From contig OZ038479.1 of NCBI GenBank assembly GCA_964036315.1, forward strand, positions 58,870,746-58,934,745: a stretch of DNA of 64,000 nucleotides, in the 5' to 3' direction. A program made the position numbers and the translations under genes. The DNA is from Acanthosepion esculentum (taxonomy: Eukaryota > Mollusca > Cephalopoda > Sepiida > Sepiidae). The notes beneath the pieces are model-generated. The model was not told where the DNA came from. It saw only the letters and a list, made by a program, of their open reading frames with translations, and searched no databases. The number at the start of each line of letters is the position of its first letter. The first letter of the stretch is position 1. Shown piece by piece: positions 46,795-58,600 of this stretch.

Positions 46795-47770
46795 AAACAA
46801 TACAGGGAACTGAATCAGTAAGCAGAGTTCAGATTCTGGCAGTGATAGTTTCTGTTCATTTCAGATTAACATTTCAAATGTTTTAACACATTTCATTTGA
46901 AAATGTATTGTTTATATGAAATCAGAAATTATATTGACATGATCTGAGAAAACATTGTTTTTATTTCATTTGTCAACATAAAATACAATCCCAAATTTTC
47001 ATACACTGATTTCATCTATTTCCATTTGTATGCAGAAGTTTTCTCACAAAGTATTTTTTATATGGAATAAATCAATTCATTTTGACCTGATTCTTTATAA
47101 TACAGATGCTTTTCTTTCAGTCATGTATAAAGAAATACATTGCAAATTAAACAATGGATCATCAATTTTCATACACTGAATTGTCCTGTTGCATTTCTAT
47201 GCTGAATGTTCCTCAGAAGATATTTTCTATTATATTTCTGGCTTTATGATTTCAGCGAAAATGCACATCTGTTTGTAAACTTAAAAAAAGTTTGTTTCTA
47301 TGTCAGCTTGTTTATTTTAAAATCAGAAATTTCTAAAGTTGTTGCTTCACAGGACAAAATGTCTAAGCAGGCTGTGCATCTAAGTGCCATTTCAGCTGGA
47401 AATCACCAGAAAAATTCTGAATTATATAATTCTCAAAAATATGGTTAATCACCATGTCCATTGAATTCTGCAGTAGTTGAAAATAATGCATTCAGCTTCT
47501 AGAAAAACAGAATCGGTAAGCAGAGATCAGATTCCAGCAGCAATAGATTTTTGTTCACTTCACGCAAACATTTCAACAGTTTTAACATATTTTATTTAAA
47601 AACATTGTTTATATGAAATCAGAAATCATATTGACATTATCCAACAAATCATTATTTCATTTATCAATAGAAAATACAACAAAAAAATTTCATACATTGA
47701 CTTCCGTTTCCATTTGTAAGTTGAATGGTTCTCAGAAAATATTTTCTTTATATGGAATAAATCAGCATGT
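46795..47770 (-). other. Duplicated 3' flank/UTR of zinc-finger locus 3
   Basis: Two tandem copies of the shared 3' block: about 46,795-47,060 and 47,495-47,760 (landmarks 'gtaagcagag.tcagattc', 'attgtttatatgaaatcaga'). Between them (47,200-47,490) are decayed finger leaders. Sister loci carry a single copy. Confidence 0.55.
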
Positions 47771-48984
47771 GTAATACATGCCTATTGAATTTTACAGTAT
47801 TTGAAAATAATGCATTACAGATTTTACAAGATTATGTACCATATCGAAAACAAAATATGAATTTTCAGGAAAGGTATATCCACAAAGCTCTCAAAAATGT
47901 TTTTTGCATGTGTGTATTTATACATGATAGTCTAAAACTGCATTTTCTACTAATGCAAGAACTTAATATACACAAGTATACAGTTTTGATTTACTCACAT
48001 GATGCACAATAGTATGTGCAGTATAGTACCTAACAGGTACCTAGATTATATCTTCTATAAGGAACTCTCCAGACATTAGGGTAGGAAGCTGGACACCCAA
48101 AGAGAACTGCTTGTTGGTGTACGGTGTAGACCTGGTATATTTTAGTCAGAATATTTTATAGTGGATATCTGTGTTCACTCAGCCTTGGCTACAAACTAAT
48201 ACCGAGTACTTACAGGAGTATATTACATGCACCAAAATTGATTTGTCTGAAAATTTATATCAGCTAACATCACAAGAATATTTTTATTTCTCCGGTGTCT
48301 GTGCACAGACAACTCAACAAATATGACTTCCATGAAAATGCTGACCCACAATGTTTTACCTTGTGTGTCTTCACATATGCCTCACCAAACTGTGTAATTG
48401 CAGATCTATAAAGTTCATAAAAATGTGGTTTCTCTCCAGTGTGTGTTTACATATGCTTCACCATGACTGAATTCTGTGAAAAGGCACATCCACAAAGTTC
48501 ACATGAATATGGTTTCTCTCCAGTATGTTTTCACATATGGCCAAATAAATATATCTGCAATTGTAGATCCACAAGCATCACAAAAATATAGTTTCGCTCC
48601 AGTATTTTTTCATATGATGCCCATATGGATCACCAAATTTAACTTTCATGAAAAGGTACATCCACAAAGTTCACAAAAAGGTTGTTAGTGTCCAGTGTGT
48701 ATTCATATACAGCACATAATTATCTGTGTCTGTAATTGAAGTTCTACAAACATGAAAAAGATGGTTTCTCTCCTGTATGTGTTCATATATGAAGCATCAA
48801 ACCAAAAAAATCCAGATGTGCAAACTTCAAAAGAATATGGTTACTCTCCAGTGTGTGTTTGCATATGGTGTACTAAGTCTGACTTTTCTATAAATGCAGA
48901 TTCACAAATGTCACAAGCATATGGATTCTCTGCATTGTGATTACACATATGCCTGACTAAACCTGACTTCCGTGAAAATGCAGA
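47770..48984 (-). pseudogene. Decayed fingers downstream of locus 3
   Basis: Past the stop at 48,985 the same frame continues SAFSRKSGLVRHMCNH, then YACDICESAFIEKSDLVHHM (a full finger), TGE-stop, and progressively degenerate units to about 47,770. The tenth finger pairs with the decayed YACDVPKSA finger of locus 2. Confidence 0.7.
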
Positions 48985-49730
48985 TTAGCAAACTTCACAA
49001 GAATATGGTTTCTCTCTAGTATGTGTCCGCATATGTCTCACCAAATTTAACTTCTGTGACAATGTAGAGCCACAAAGTTCACAAGAATATGGTTTCTCTA
49101 CAGAGTGTGTTCGCATATGTTTCACCATATTTGATTTCCAAGAAAATGCAGATCTACAAACTTCACAACAGTAAGGTTTCTCTCTAGTGTGTATACACAT
49201 ATGACTGACCAATTCTGACTTTCGTGAAAATGCAGATCCGCAAATTTCACAATAATAAGGTTTTTCTCCAGTGTGGGTACACATATGAATGACCAAATCT
49301 GGCTTCCGTGAAAATGGAAATCCACAAACTTCACAAGAATATGGTTTCTCTCCAGTGTGTATGCGCATATGTATCACCAAATTTGAATTATCTAAAAATG
49401 CAGACCCATAAACTTCACAAGAATAGGGCTTCTCTCCTGTATGAGTACGCATATGTCTCACCACATCTGACTTCTGTAAAAATGCAGATCCACAAACTTC
49501 ACAAAAATGGGTTTTCTCTCCTGTGTGCATTTTCATATAGCACACAAAATCTGATTTCTGTGAAAATGCAGATCCACAAACATCACAAGAATATCATTTT
49601 TCTCTAGTGTGTTTACATATATGACTGGATAAACATGACTTCCGCAAGAATGCAGATCCACAAAGGTCACAAGAATATGGGTTCTTTCGAATGTCTGTTT
49701 CCATCTGGCCTATTAAATCTGACTTCTGAA
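48985..49730 (-). pseudogene. C2H2 zinc-finger locus 3, frameshifted array
   Basis: The terminal exon begins at 49,730 after GCTTTTGCTTATCTCAG and reads KSDLIGQMETDIRKNPYSCD, the same header as locus 2. After finger 1 a one-base insertion in the linker near 49,592 (THTREK then a stop) breaks the frame. In the shifted frame eight further fingers follow, including YSCEVYGSAF (a zinc Cys changed to Tyr), FSRKPDLVIH, FSRKSELVSH, FSWKSNMVKH and LSQKLNLVRH, until a stop replaces the residue after the second Cys of the ninth finger (49,000 region). Clearly derived from the same ancestor as locus 2 but no longer able to encode the full array. Confidence 0.8.
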
Positions 49731-50221
49731 CTGAGATAAGCAAAAGCCATATAAATATAGCTGAGCTCACTTGTTTATTCATATGTAAAACTAAATGTGT
49801 TTCGTAGAAAAGACAGACCACACATCATTTCTTGCTAAATTTCATTGTCATACTTTTGAAAATGTAGATCCATAAGTTTTACATTAGGAGTATAGAATAC
49901 ATTTTGGATTTTCCTAGACAGTGAAATGTCTTTTCCTTCATTGAAATTCTCAATAATAACCATTGAGATTTTTCCTAGAGCCAGAACATCTGTGAACAAA
50001 GAAAGGAATAAAAATATATTAAGTTAGGTACTGAGGAATATATGAAAGCAGTCTATGTGAATGGAAAGATATAAGCTTTGGAGTTGAATAGAGTATTTTT
50101 TAATAGTCCTGTTTTCATTATAGGCTGATAATGTATCAGCGTGTAATTTGACACTGGTGTTATTCAGACATGTGAAAGTCTTCCTCCTACTTCTTTCTGC
50201 TTTTTTCTCCCTGCTTATTTA
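49731..50221 (-). other. Upstream segment of locus 3 with exon-like block
   Basis: TTGTTCACAG/ATG at 49,989 is the paralogue of 20,895 (shared 'attgagaatttcaatg' and 'aaaagacatttcac'), but a TAG closes the frame after four codons. Similarity to the other units ends abruptly at about 50,058 ('gcagtctatgt'), before the P-type element. Confidence 0.5.
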
Positions 50222-50412
50222 CATCAAAAAGCAATTTCACATTGGCTCATTACTTTTTTCTCAGTTTGTAAGCCGCTCCCTTTTCCATTGGTCAAAATAA
50301 ATTTTCACATAGGCTCATTAAATTTTGCCTTGGTTTTTTCTTCAGCTAATCCCTTTTTCCATTGTTCAAAATAAATTTTTGCATCAGTCATGGCGTTCTA
50401 TATTAACAGGCC
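50222..50412 (+). repeat. 2.5 tandem units of about 73 bp at the left end of the P-type element
   Basis: Repeated words 'ttttccattg.tcaaaataaa' at about 50,281, 50,355 and a related start at 50,222 ('tcacattggctcatta' / 'tcacataggctcatta'). The array runs into the left inverted repeat at 50,389. Confidence 0.6.
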
Positions 50413-50429
50413 TCTGTGTAACATCGCAA

Positions 50430-52367
50430 CCTCGACAGACTGGAGGCCGGCTGATAATTAGATCGTTTTAGTTTCAGTTTGAGCGAACTGCTGCGTACTG
50501 TGTACTCTTATGTTGTTGGCTCGAGAAATTCAAAGGAATCTTTTAATTTTACCTTTGGTTGGAATATCATTTAACTTAATTATTTGAAGTAAGTATATTT
50601 GATTATTTTAGTTTGAGTCCATACATTATTTATATTTAAATTGTAAAAAGTAAACTTTGGTGCCTAAATTTACTCACACAAAAAGATTTACTTAAAAGTT
50701 TTAAGCCTTAACATTTTTAAATTAAAGTTTAATTCATTTTTGGCATTTTCCCTCTTAAAGTTTTTCAACATTTTTTGATTAAAGTTTAAAGAATTATTTA
50801 TTGATAAAATGCAATTCTTTTTGAGTAATTTGTGTTATTTTAAGAAGCAAAACAAAACAACGTTTAACAAATTTGAACAGAATTTAATTTAGTTTCTTCA
50901 AAGACGTAAAGAAAACTATTTTTATTATAAAATGAATTAAAAATTTTATTTTTGATATCGCTAAAAAAACATTGTTAGTATGAGTGAAAACATAACGTCA
51001 AACGAAATTAAAGTTTAATTTTCTCCAGTTTTTAACCATGATAAAAAATTAGCATAAGTCAACATTTTTCTATTAAAAGTTTAAGTTTGAATAATAAATT
51101 TGAATAAAATTTTAATAGCGAAAGGTTCATTAACATTTCTCTATTAAAATTTTATCCAACATTTCCATTAAAAGTAAAAAAAACAAAAAAACAAACGAAT
51201 TTCTTTGCGCTTTTGTTTCCGAAGTTAAAGAATAAATGGTTATTTTTACTACATTAGTTACCAATTGGTGAACTGTAAGTATTTTTTTTACTTATTAGAA
51301 TTAAAGAAAAATTTACAATAATAAATTTATTACATGCAGTTAATGTCAATATTTTAATTATTATTTTTTTGTTTTTTTAGAAAGGTCTCCTTTTTTACGC
51401 CTTTTGACTACAAAATTTATTTTACAAGACAAGAATAATAATACCATTTTATTTATCATATTTATTTTAATATTTTTCTGATATTGTTGTTAAAGAACAA
51501 AATGCATTATTTTTACTTTACTTTTTAATTGTTTTGCTTTAAGGTAAAAAAGTTATATATATTCCTATTTATATAAAGCGTATTAAAATAACCAAACTAA
51601 AGGAAAGGCTACTTATGAATGTTTTTAAATTTAATATAAAGTTTTAAAGTAATAAAACTTGACCGGGCGATTTTACGCGAAGTTTTTCTTTACCATCCAT
51701 GCTGCTCACTGCTACTAGTTCGGTCATTTATTTTATTTACCCAGTTGAGAAGGAAGCCCTTTTTTGCACATGGCTAGAAGTGATGGATCGGAGGCATAGT
51801 CTCAAAAGATTGCGAAAAGCCCTCTCCCCAGTTCCCAATCTCATTGCGAGGAGTTTTAGGAACAAAAATGATCTCATCTTTTATGTCTGGAGGGGCAGTT
51901 TTTTTGTTTTTTTTTATGGCTGACCCTTTGGGAGAGAGCCAAGCAATAGCTCAACATTTAACAAGTACCAGAAATTTAAATACCAACTTCAAATTGAATT
52001 TTTTAATTTCTAGTTTAATGGCACTATGCAACTATTACTATTTTTTGTTTGATTAAAAACAGTTTTATTGTTGATAATTAAACGATTAATAATATTGTGC
52101 AAAACTGCAAACCTGACAGTATTCTTCAAACAAAACCATACCCCCCTTCATTTTTTTTTAAATTAAGAAGTGGATTCTCAAGCTGAAGGCAACTCTCTAA
52201 AATATTTGGTTTTAATTCTGTGTATTTGGGCAGGGTGCGTGGATAAAAGCTGTAATTAAGAGCATAATTAATTTAGCTTGAAAATTTACTCCTAAATTGA
52301 AGTAGTAAGAGTAATATTTGTTAAAGATGTTTAATCTACCATTTCAGATACTACTTAATTCCTAGCC
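50430..52367 (+). other. 5' leader exon and intron of the P-type transposase gene
   Basis: A consensus donor GAA/GTAAGTAT at 50,588/50,589 and an acceptor CTACCATTTCAG ending at 52,347 bracket a 1,759-bp intron without coding potential. The exon upstream lies in GC-richer sequence with TTCAGTTTGA (near 50,475) as a possible initiator. The second exon starts 20 bases before the ATG at 52,368. This explains the roughly 2 kb of empty sequence 5' of the THAP domain. A short frame at 51,699-52,056 shows no homology. Confidence 0.5.
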
Positions 52368-52870
52368 ATGCCCCGGAAGTGCTGTGTTTGCTTGCAAAAC
52401 AAATTACAGAAGCCAGCAAGACAAAACTATGTGTGGTGAGATTAATAAAATACCAGTTTATCGTTTTCCAAAAAACAAAGACGAGAGAGAGCAATGGATA
52501 AAATCAGTTCCAAATGCCAATCTAAATGTTACTAACAATACTGTTATTTGTCAACAACATTGGCCTTCAAATTTTGATACCATAAAAGTTAATGGAAAAA
52601 TACGTCCAAAAAAATCCACCATCTGTATGGCCAGGTGTGCCAAGTAGTCAAATACCAACACCCTCAGCTGTTCAAAGGAATATAAAAAAACCTCCAGTAC
52701 TGTTAAAAACCAAATTGCTGATGAACTTAATGCTTTTTTAGAATTAGATAAAATTAATTATACAAATTTGAAAGAAAGTCTGCTTAACAACAAAAAAGAC
52801 TTTATATGTCCAGTTGTAGCATTTTTGGATGAAAATATTTTAACTGTTTAATTATAAAAATCTATTGATG
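52368..52870 (+). pseudogene. THAP DNA-binding domain of the P-type transposase
   Basis: ATG at 52,368 starts MPRKC; with a one-base shift (near 52,383) it continues VFACKTNYRS..., VYRFPKNKDEREQWIKSV and TVICQQHWPSNFD. This gives the THAP zinc set C-x(3)-C...C-x2-H, the FPKN..R..W core and the invariant Pro/Phe after the HW. About 85 residues, normal for the family. Further shifts at about 52,615 (KIRPKK then PPSVWPGVPSS) and 52,700 (then ADELNAFLELDKINYTNLKE), and two stops at 52,849-52,858, separate it from the catalytic part. In P elements this domain binds the transposon ends. Confidence 0.85.
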
Positions 52871-52884
52871 GTATTCCTCTCTTT

Positions 52885-54180
52885 ATGTTGAAAATTTATA
52901 ACAATTTGCGCTTTGAAACATTTCATTATGGAGTTAAGTGTTATATTAGCAGCCTGTCCAAAGATCGTATAAATACAGTTGATACTTGGTCAAAACTGGA
53001 AGAAATCATCCGATATTTAAATTCTATGGCTTTTGATCACAAGAAAAATATCCTGAGTCAACAATTTTTAGCAATGGCTCCCAAAATGGTTGGAATAAAA
53101 TACAGCTCAGATATAGTTGTGCGTGCTTTTGGGTACTATGCAAGATCACGGACATTGTATAATGAATTAAGATATGATTTTCAATTACCCTCATTAGCAA
53201 CATTAGGAAGGATGACGTCAAAAGTTTCAAAACTTAAAGAAAAATCTTTTTTGTTATCTATATTTAATACTCTTAATACCAGTCAAAAAGGGTGCATAAT
53301 TCTCCATGATGAAGTATATATCAAAAAGATGTTGCTATATCATGGCAAACAACTATTTGGTAAATCAGTTGACAATCCATCTGTACTTGCTCAAACAGTA
53401 CTTGGTATAATGTTGATATGTCTCAATGGGGGTCCAAATTTTCTTACAAAATTGATTCCAATTTCAAAATTAACATCTGCCTTTTTATTTGAACAAATTG
53501 AGTTAACAGTCCAAGCCATCACATCTGTACCAGCTGATGTAAAGGCTATTATATGTGATGGCAACTGCGTAAATCAAGCTTTTTTAAAATTATATCCTAC
53601 ACTTCCTGAAAAACCTTGGTTAACTGAAGATAATAAACATTTGCTTTTTGATTATGTTCATCTGTTGAAAAATATTCGCAGTTTGTGGCTGACAGAAAAA
53701 ACAGGAGAACTAATCTTTGATGATGATGGAGTAAGTCGAGTTTCAAAATGGACACATCTTAAACAGTTATATCATTTTGAATCTGAAAGACTAGTCAAAC
53801 TTTCAGATTTAAATGAAATTTCCATGGCTCCAAAGCCAATAGAAAGACAACAGGTTTCTACTTGCCTCAGAGTGTTTTCTGAAAAAACATATAATGCACT
53901 TCTCACTCAGTCTGAAATAAGTGCAGGTAAGAATGATACTGCCCTCTTCATAAACAAGGTTTTGACATGGTGGAAAATTTTAAATGTTAAATCCCTTCAA
54001 ATTGATAAATTACATAATGATCCTCTACAAGCTGAAATCAGATCTCCAAATGACACCCGACTTTTATCATTGAATTTGGTAAAATGGCTCTTAATATGGC
54101 TGGCAGTCAAGGTAATCTTAAAAAGTAATTCTCCCAAAACACTGCTACTGCCATACATCATACTTGCAATGGAACTGTAA
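52885..54180 (+). pseudogene. P-type transposase, catalytic region
   Basis: A 431-codon open frame. An N-terminal segment (residues 1-110) is helical and matches the region between THAP and catalytic domains of THAP9-like proteins. CIILHDEVYIKK carries the expected first acidic residue (Asp142), AIICDGNCVNQAFLK the second (Asp225), and FDYVHLLKNIRSLWL (255-269) the family's H-L-x-K-x-I-R block before the GTP-binding-like insertion. Around 54,081 a one-base deletion shifts the correct frame (should run NLVK-MALNMAGSQGNLK), so residues after about 398 are out of frame. The frame is long for a neutral relic, so loss of function seems fairly recent. Confidence 0.85.
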
Positions 54181-54830
54181 GTCTATGTCAACACCTTTTA
54201 GCTACAAGTCATAAATATGTACTACTTGGGCAATTTTCAACTGATCCATTAGAAAAAGAATTTGGTAAACTTTGCAAAGGATCAGGTGGCACCTACTGTA
54301 TAAATGTTCAACAATGTATTGAAAAGCTGCATATTAAGCAGACATCTTTACTTTTAAATCAATATGTAAATATTGATGAATTTGATGTTAATCCAGGTCA
54401 CCAATGTACATCTTGTGATTATAAACTTTGTGAGGAAGGTTCAGAAATATTTGACAATCTGGAAAATTTAGAACCATCTCTTTCCAATGAAATAAAAATG
54501 GCTCTTGTGTACATAGCTGGATATATTACAAGAAATGATAATCAACCCAGTGAATGTGAAACCCATTTTTATTATGAAAAGTATAGAAAATATACCAATT
54601 TAATTGACCGTGGAAAACTAAAGTTCCTTCTGACCACACTTGTCAATGGTTATTTTTTTGTTTCATCCTTTTCCATACAATAAAGGAAAAGGTTTGCTAT
54701 AAATCATTAAGTAACATTTTTATGCTTATTTCTGAGTTACATTTTTTTCAACATGGAGAAAAAGCATGCTTCTATTTTTGCAAATATAGTTTTAAAAATT
54801 TTTTGCAAACATGGCACACCTAGATCAGAA
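54125..54830 (+). pseudogene. P-type transposase, C-terminal part
   Basis: After two shifts the reading continues ATAIHHTCNGTVSLCQHLLA, then LLGQFSTDPLEKEFGKLCKG with SGGTYCINVQQ. The DPLE motif is where P-type transposases place their last catalytic acidic residues. The tail has CTSCDYKLCEEGSEIFDNLE, MALVYIAGYITRN, THFYYEKYRKYTNLIDRG, then after one more shift (near 54,655) FCFILFHTIKEKVCYKSLSN. It ends with a stop at about 54,826. All blocks are in the order expected for THAP9-like transposases. Confidence 0.8.
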
Positions 54831-55332
54831 AAAGAATCAGCTCTAAAAGTTTTGAAACTTTCCTAGAATGATTTTGTTTTATTTTTCTATATTTCTGCAA
54901 TGATTGATTGTTATATACACACTTCGGCTGATGTCTTCCAGCCTTCTTGGGTTCTGTTTGTCAAACCTAGTAACTGTAATGTAAATTTAAACCAAAGTCT
55001 TTATTCACTCACAGGGAATAGATTGAATAAAGGATTCAGTGACACCTGTAAATAATATAAATTTCTGATTCAATATATCTTTTACCAGAAATCAACCCTT
55101 TGTGTTGTTTAATAATTATCAGTGTTCATAGCAAAATACATATTTTCATTTATTTATCTTTCAACACATCCTATTATCCTGAGGTGTGAATAAAAATGTT
55201 ATTCTAAGTATTTCATAAAGTGGTTGACTTCATTTTCTTCTAAAATTTTTGAAAATCCTACATTTTTCAATAGGTCTCCAATTCTGGCTCTCAGTTGCAC
55301 CATGACTTGGCCTGGAGTATAGAACGCTATGG

Positions 55333-56369
55333 CATCAGCCCTTGAATTTGAAAACAGTGGAAAAAATTGAAAAAGAGAATTATTTTTACTTCGTATTCAC
55401 CACAGAATGACAGTAAAATTTTCCATTCTAATTCATGGTCACTCGCTGATACAAGAAAAACAATATGTTGAACCAAAATTAGAAAAACTTTTAATTGCTT
55501 TTAAGGACAGTATTTTCTTACAAAAAAATTAATTTTTACAAGATATTTTCTCACCTTTTTTTACAATTAGAATAATTTATTTACATTGTTGTCCTTATCT
55601 TTATTGCCATATTCACAACATTTTGGCTGTGGTACGCCCCAGCCTTCTTCAGATGTTTGGTATTTCGAACTGAACAATGTAAATAATGACAATACCTAAT
55701 CTCAGAAAAATATATACAGAATAATTTATAATATGTTCACCAATTATTTAATATTTATAAGGACAACATTTAAAAATCTATCTATCTATCATCGAACTGT
55801 CACTAAGCTGTCAAAAATAGGTACCACATTGGAAACGCGATACCTAAAGTTTTAAAAATTAATTTTTTTTACTAATGAAAAATCTGTCTTGAAGCTTTTA
55901 TTTTAGTTTTAACTTCAAACTAAGAGATTAAATTTAATATTCCCAATAAACAAAATACTATGCAGTATTCCACAACTAATTTAAATTGATTGAAAGAAGT
56001 TTATGTTTTGAAATTTCTAAAATTTTTGAATTTAGTGCCATTTTTAGCAAATTATTAAAAAATATAAATCTCTTTATTAGAAAATCTTCAAAAAATAAAA
56101 TATACTTTTTTTAATCTTTATTTGAGGAATATTAACCGATTTTAAGTATAATTAATCTGATTTGAAACAAATATTTATTATTTATTAAAATATCACAGAA
56201 TGCATTTTTAACATGACGACAGCTTGTTTATTTTGACAGCTTTTTAAAGTAATTATTTATAGATATTTTAAAATATTGGTATGGCTATTCATCATGTTTC
56301 ATATGTGGGCTAAGAAGATGAAGGCCATTGATAGCACAGTTACTTGAAGCAGGAAGCATCTTAATGACA
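55333..56369. repeat. Dispersed repeats right of the P-type element
   Basis: 'agaatgacagtaaaattttc' at 55,402 recurs at 57,161. 55,840-56,260 is R2 type. No gene recognised. Confidence 0.5.
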
Positions 56370-56640
56370 AGACAAAACTTGACCTAAAAAGTGCGTATCA
56401 TCAAGTTCTCCTACATAAAGTAGACCATCTTTACACTGCTTTTGAAGCCTATGATAAATTGTATAATTTGGGATCACAAATGAAGTGGCTGAGTTTCAAA
56501 GAATTTTTTACGAAATAAAGGAAGGCCTAAAGGGAACATTTGTATACACAGATAATGTAACCATCTGCAGTATTAATTACTCAAATTTGAAGATCATTTT
56601 ATTTCACCAGCCATGACAAAACTTAAAAAAAAAAAACAAT
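56370..56640 (+). pseudogene. LTR-retroelement reverse transcriptase fragment
   Basis: Plus strand: KLDLKSAYHQVLLHKVDHLY with TAFEAYDKLY, then in another frame FGITNEVAEFQRIFYEIKEG and LKGTFVYTDNVTIC. These are RT blocks in the order of Ty3/gypsy-like elements: the first catalytic Asp block (LDLKSAYHQ), the FG.TN....FQR block and the active-site block, where the usual YxDD reads Y-T-D-N. About 85 residues remain; no other domain adjoins. It is on the opposite strand to, and not obviously part of, the gypsy-like element at 7-15 kb. Confidence 0.75.
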
Positions 56641-57429
56641 TCCTAAAATTTCATTTAAAAAAAAAAAAAGAACACAGTGTTCTAAGACACACCTGGCAGC
56701 CTTGAATGCATATACATGTATATTTATGTACATGTATACACGTATATCTCAAAATCTAGAGGTGATGAGTGAAAACAGATTTCGTATCTGAAATCAGAAT
56801 CCAAACATTAAGTTAGAACAAATAGTCTTATGCTTGCCTCAGTTTCTTTGGAAACCATTGGCATGTACAATAATGGATCATGTACAATATAGATGAAGAA
56901 TTCAAGTAGAAAAATTGAAAATAAATACAATATATCGAAATACAAATTAGAGACATAATATAAAAGATCATTGCATCTTAAATAAATCAACAATATTTTC
57001 TGACAATTTTAACATCAACCTAAGATTTTTCTTATTAAAAAGTTGAATAATTTTAATGCATTCAATATTAGGAATAAAAATATTGAATTTTAGTTTTTTC
57101 TTGTTTTTTCAAGGCTTAAACAAAATTTATGGATTTGGATGAAAAAAAACAACCACCCCAGAATGACAGTAAAATTTTTCATTTCGTGCATTCATTATAA
57201 AAAATGCACATGAATAATCAACAAATATTCTTCTCTTGCCTTTGAACTTCCAAATATTTTAATTCAACAAAATATTTATTAAATTAATAGTTAACAATTG
57301 AAATGTGAAACCCATGGTAAAAATGAAATAATTTTCCAAATTAATGTGCCATATTCTTGGGTCTGCCAGCAATGAGTGCTGAATATTGGTTTATCTGGCA
57401 AAGTAAAGTAAGCCTATATGGGAAAACAG
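56641..57429. other. No gene; unit 5' block at 57,265-57,420
   Basis: 57,265-57,420 resembles 28,770-28,890 and 18,540-18,660 ('attaatagttaacaattg', 'cttgggtct.c.agcaatg'). The rest, including a short minus-strand frame rich in hydrophobic residues at 56,808-56,993, shows no homology. Confidence 0.4.
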
Positions 57430-57960
57430 TAAACAATACAGAAAACACAATCAGCAATCAAAGATCAAATTATGGCTGAGATAGTTTGTGTTCACTTCAC
57501 ACTAATATTTCAAATGTTTTAATGCATTTCATTTGAAAATATATTATTTGTGAAATCAGAAATCATACAGACATGATCCAAGAAAAGATTGATGCTTTTA
57601 TTTCATTCATCAATATAAAATAAAAGCCAAAATGTCATTTCTATGCTGAATGTTTCTCAGAAAGTATTTTCTTTAAAATATAGATGATTTTCTTCATTCA
57701 TGTATAAAGAAAATCATTTCAAATTAAATAATCAAACAATGCATCCCAAATGTTTATGCACTGAATTGTGCTGTTTGCATTTCTATGCTGAAGCCTACTA
57801 AGAAAATATTTTCACTATATTTCTGCCTTTATGTTTCCAAGGTACATATTTACATTTCATTTGTAACTTCACAGATGTTTGTAGACTTAAAAAAATGTTG
57901 GTTTCTATGTCAACATGTTTATTTTTAAATGATAAATTTCTAAAGGTGCTGCTTCACATG
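57430..57960 (-). other. 3' flank/UTR of zinc-finger locus 4
   Basis: Single copy of the shared 3' block, with the AATAAA-type word on the minus strand at about 57,597. Confidence 0.5.
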
Positions 57961-58600
57961 ACAAAATATTTAAGTAGGGTGTGTATCCAAGTGCCTTTTC
58001 AGCTGGAACATCCTCGAAAATTCTGAAAATATATTTCACAAAAATATGGTTTCTCTCCATGTCTACTGAATTTTGAAGTGTTTGAAAATAATGCTTTCAG
58101 TTTTACAAGAATATGATTCATATCAGACACAAAATATGACTTCTCAGAAAAGCTATATCCACAAACATTGAAAGAATATGGTTTTTTCACATAATGCACC
58201 AAAACTGATGCGTCAAAAAAGGCATAGCAGCAAATATCAAAAGAATATTTTTTCTCTTTCCAGTGTTTATTCAGAGACAGCTTACCAAATACTGCTTCAA
58301 TAAAAATGCACTTCCATAGTTTTTCTCAAACGTGTATTCACATGTTCTCACCAAAAGAGAATTTTGTGAAAATGCAGATCCACAATCTTCACAAGAATCT
58401 GGTTTCTCTCCATATGTGTGTATATTCACATATGGTCTGCTAAACCTGATTTGTCTCTAAATATAAATTCACAAACAGCACAAAAATATGGTTCCTCTCT
58501 GGTGTGTTTTCACATATCAAATTTGACTCCATTGATAATGCAGATCCACAAACTTCACAAAAATATGATTTCTCTGAAGAAACCATTGCAATTTTTGTAC
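57960..58600 (-). pseudogene. C2H2 zinc-finger locus 4, fully decayed
   Basis: 84-bp-type units are visible on the minus strand ('ccacaaacttcacaa' pieces at about 58,547, 58,380 and 58,467), but the frames are short: KKPYSFNVCGYSFSEKSYFV lacks the first Cys of its pair, and HGEKPYFCEIYFQNF lacks the second. The exon-like block with TTGTTCACAG/ATG at 58,611 runs straight into finger sequence (CTTCAG before a GAAATCATATTTTTGTGAAG finger), so the intron seen in the sister loci has been deleted. Confidence 0.7.

Larger units (their letters stand above)
50389..55332 (+). mobile_element. P-superfamily (THAP9-like) DNA transposon, decayed
   Basis: About 4.9 kb bracketed by imperfect inverted repeats: left 50,389-50,412 and right 55,309-55,332 share CATRGCGTTCTATA and AGGCC in inverted order (about 21 of 24 positions), with weaker similarity continuing outwards to 50,354 and 55,368. 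Inside lie a spliced leader, a THAP domain, a P-type transposase and its C-terminal domain, all on the plus strand. From about 55,398 the sequence is a dispersed repeat also seen at 57,160, so the right end must lie before that. Several frameshifts inactivate it. Target-site duplications could not be identified. Confidence 0.75.

Noticed and set aside
56808..56993. Hydrophobic 61-codon minus-strand frame as a small membrane protein
   Set aside because: AT-rich sequence gives Leu/Ile/Phe/Tyr-rich frames by chance; no paralogue or start context supports it.
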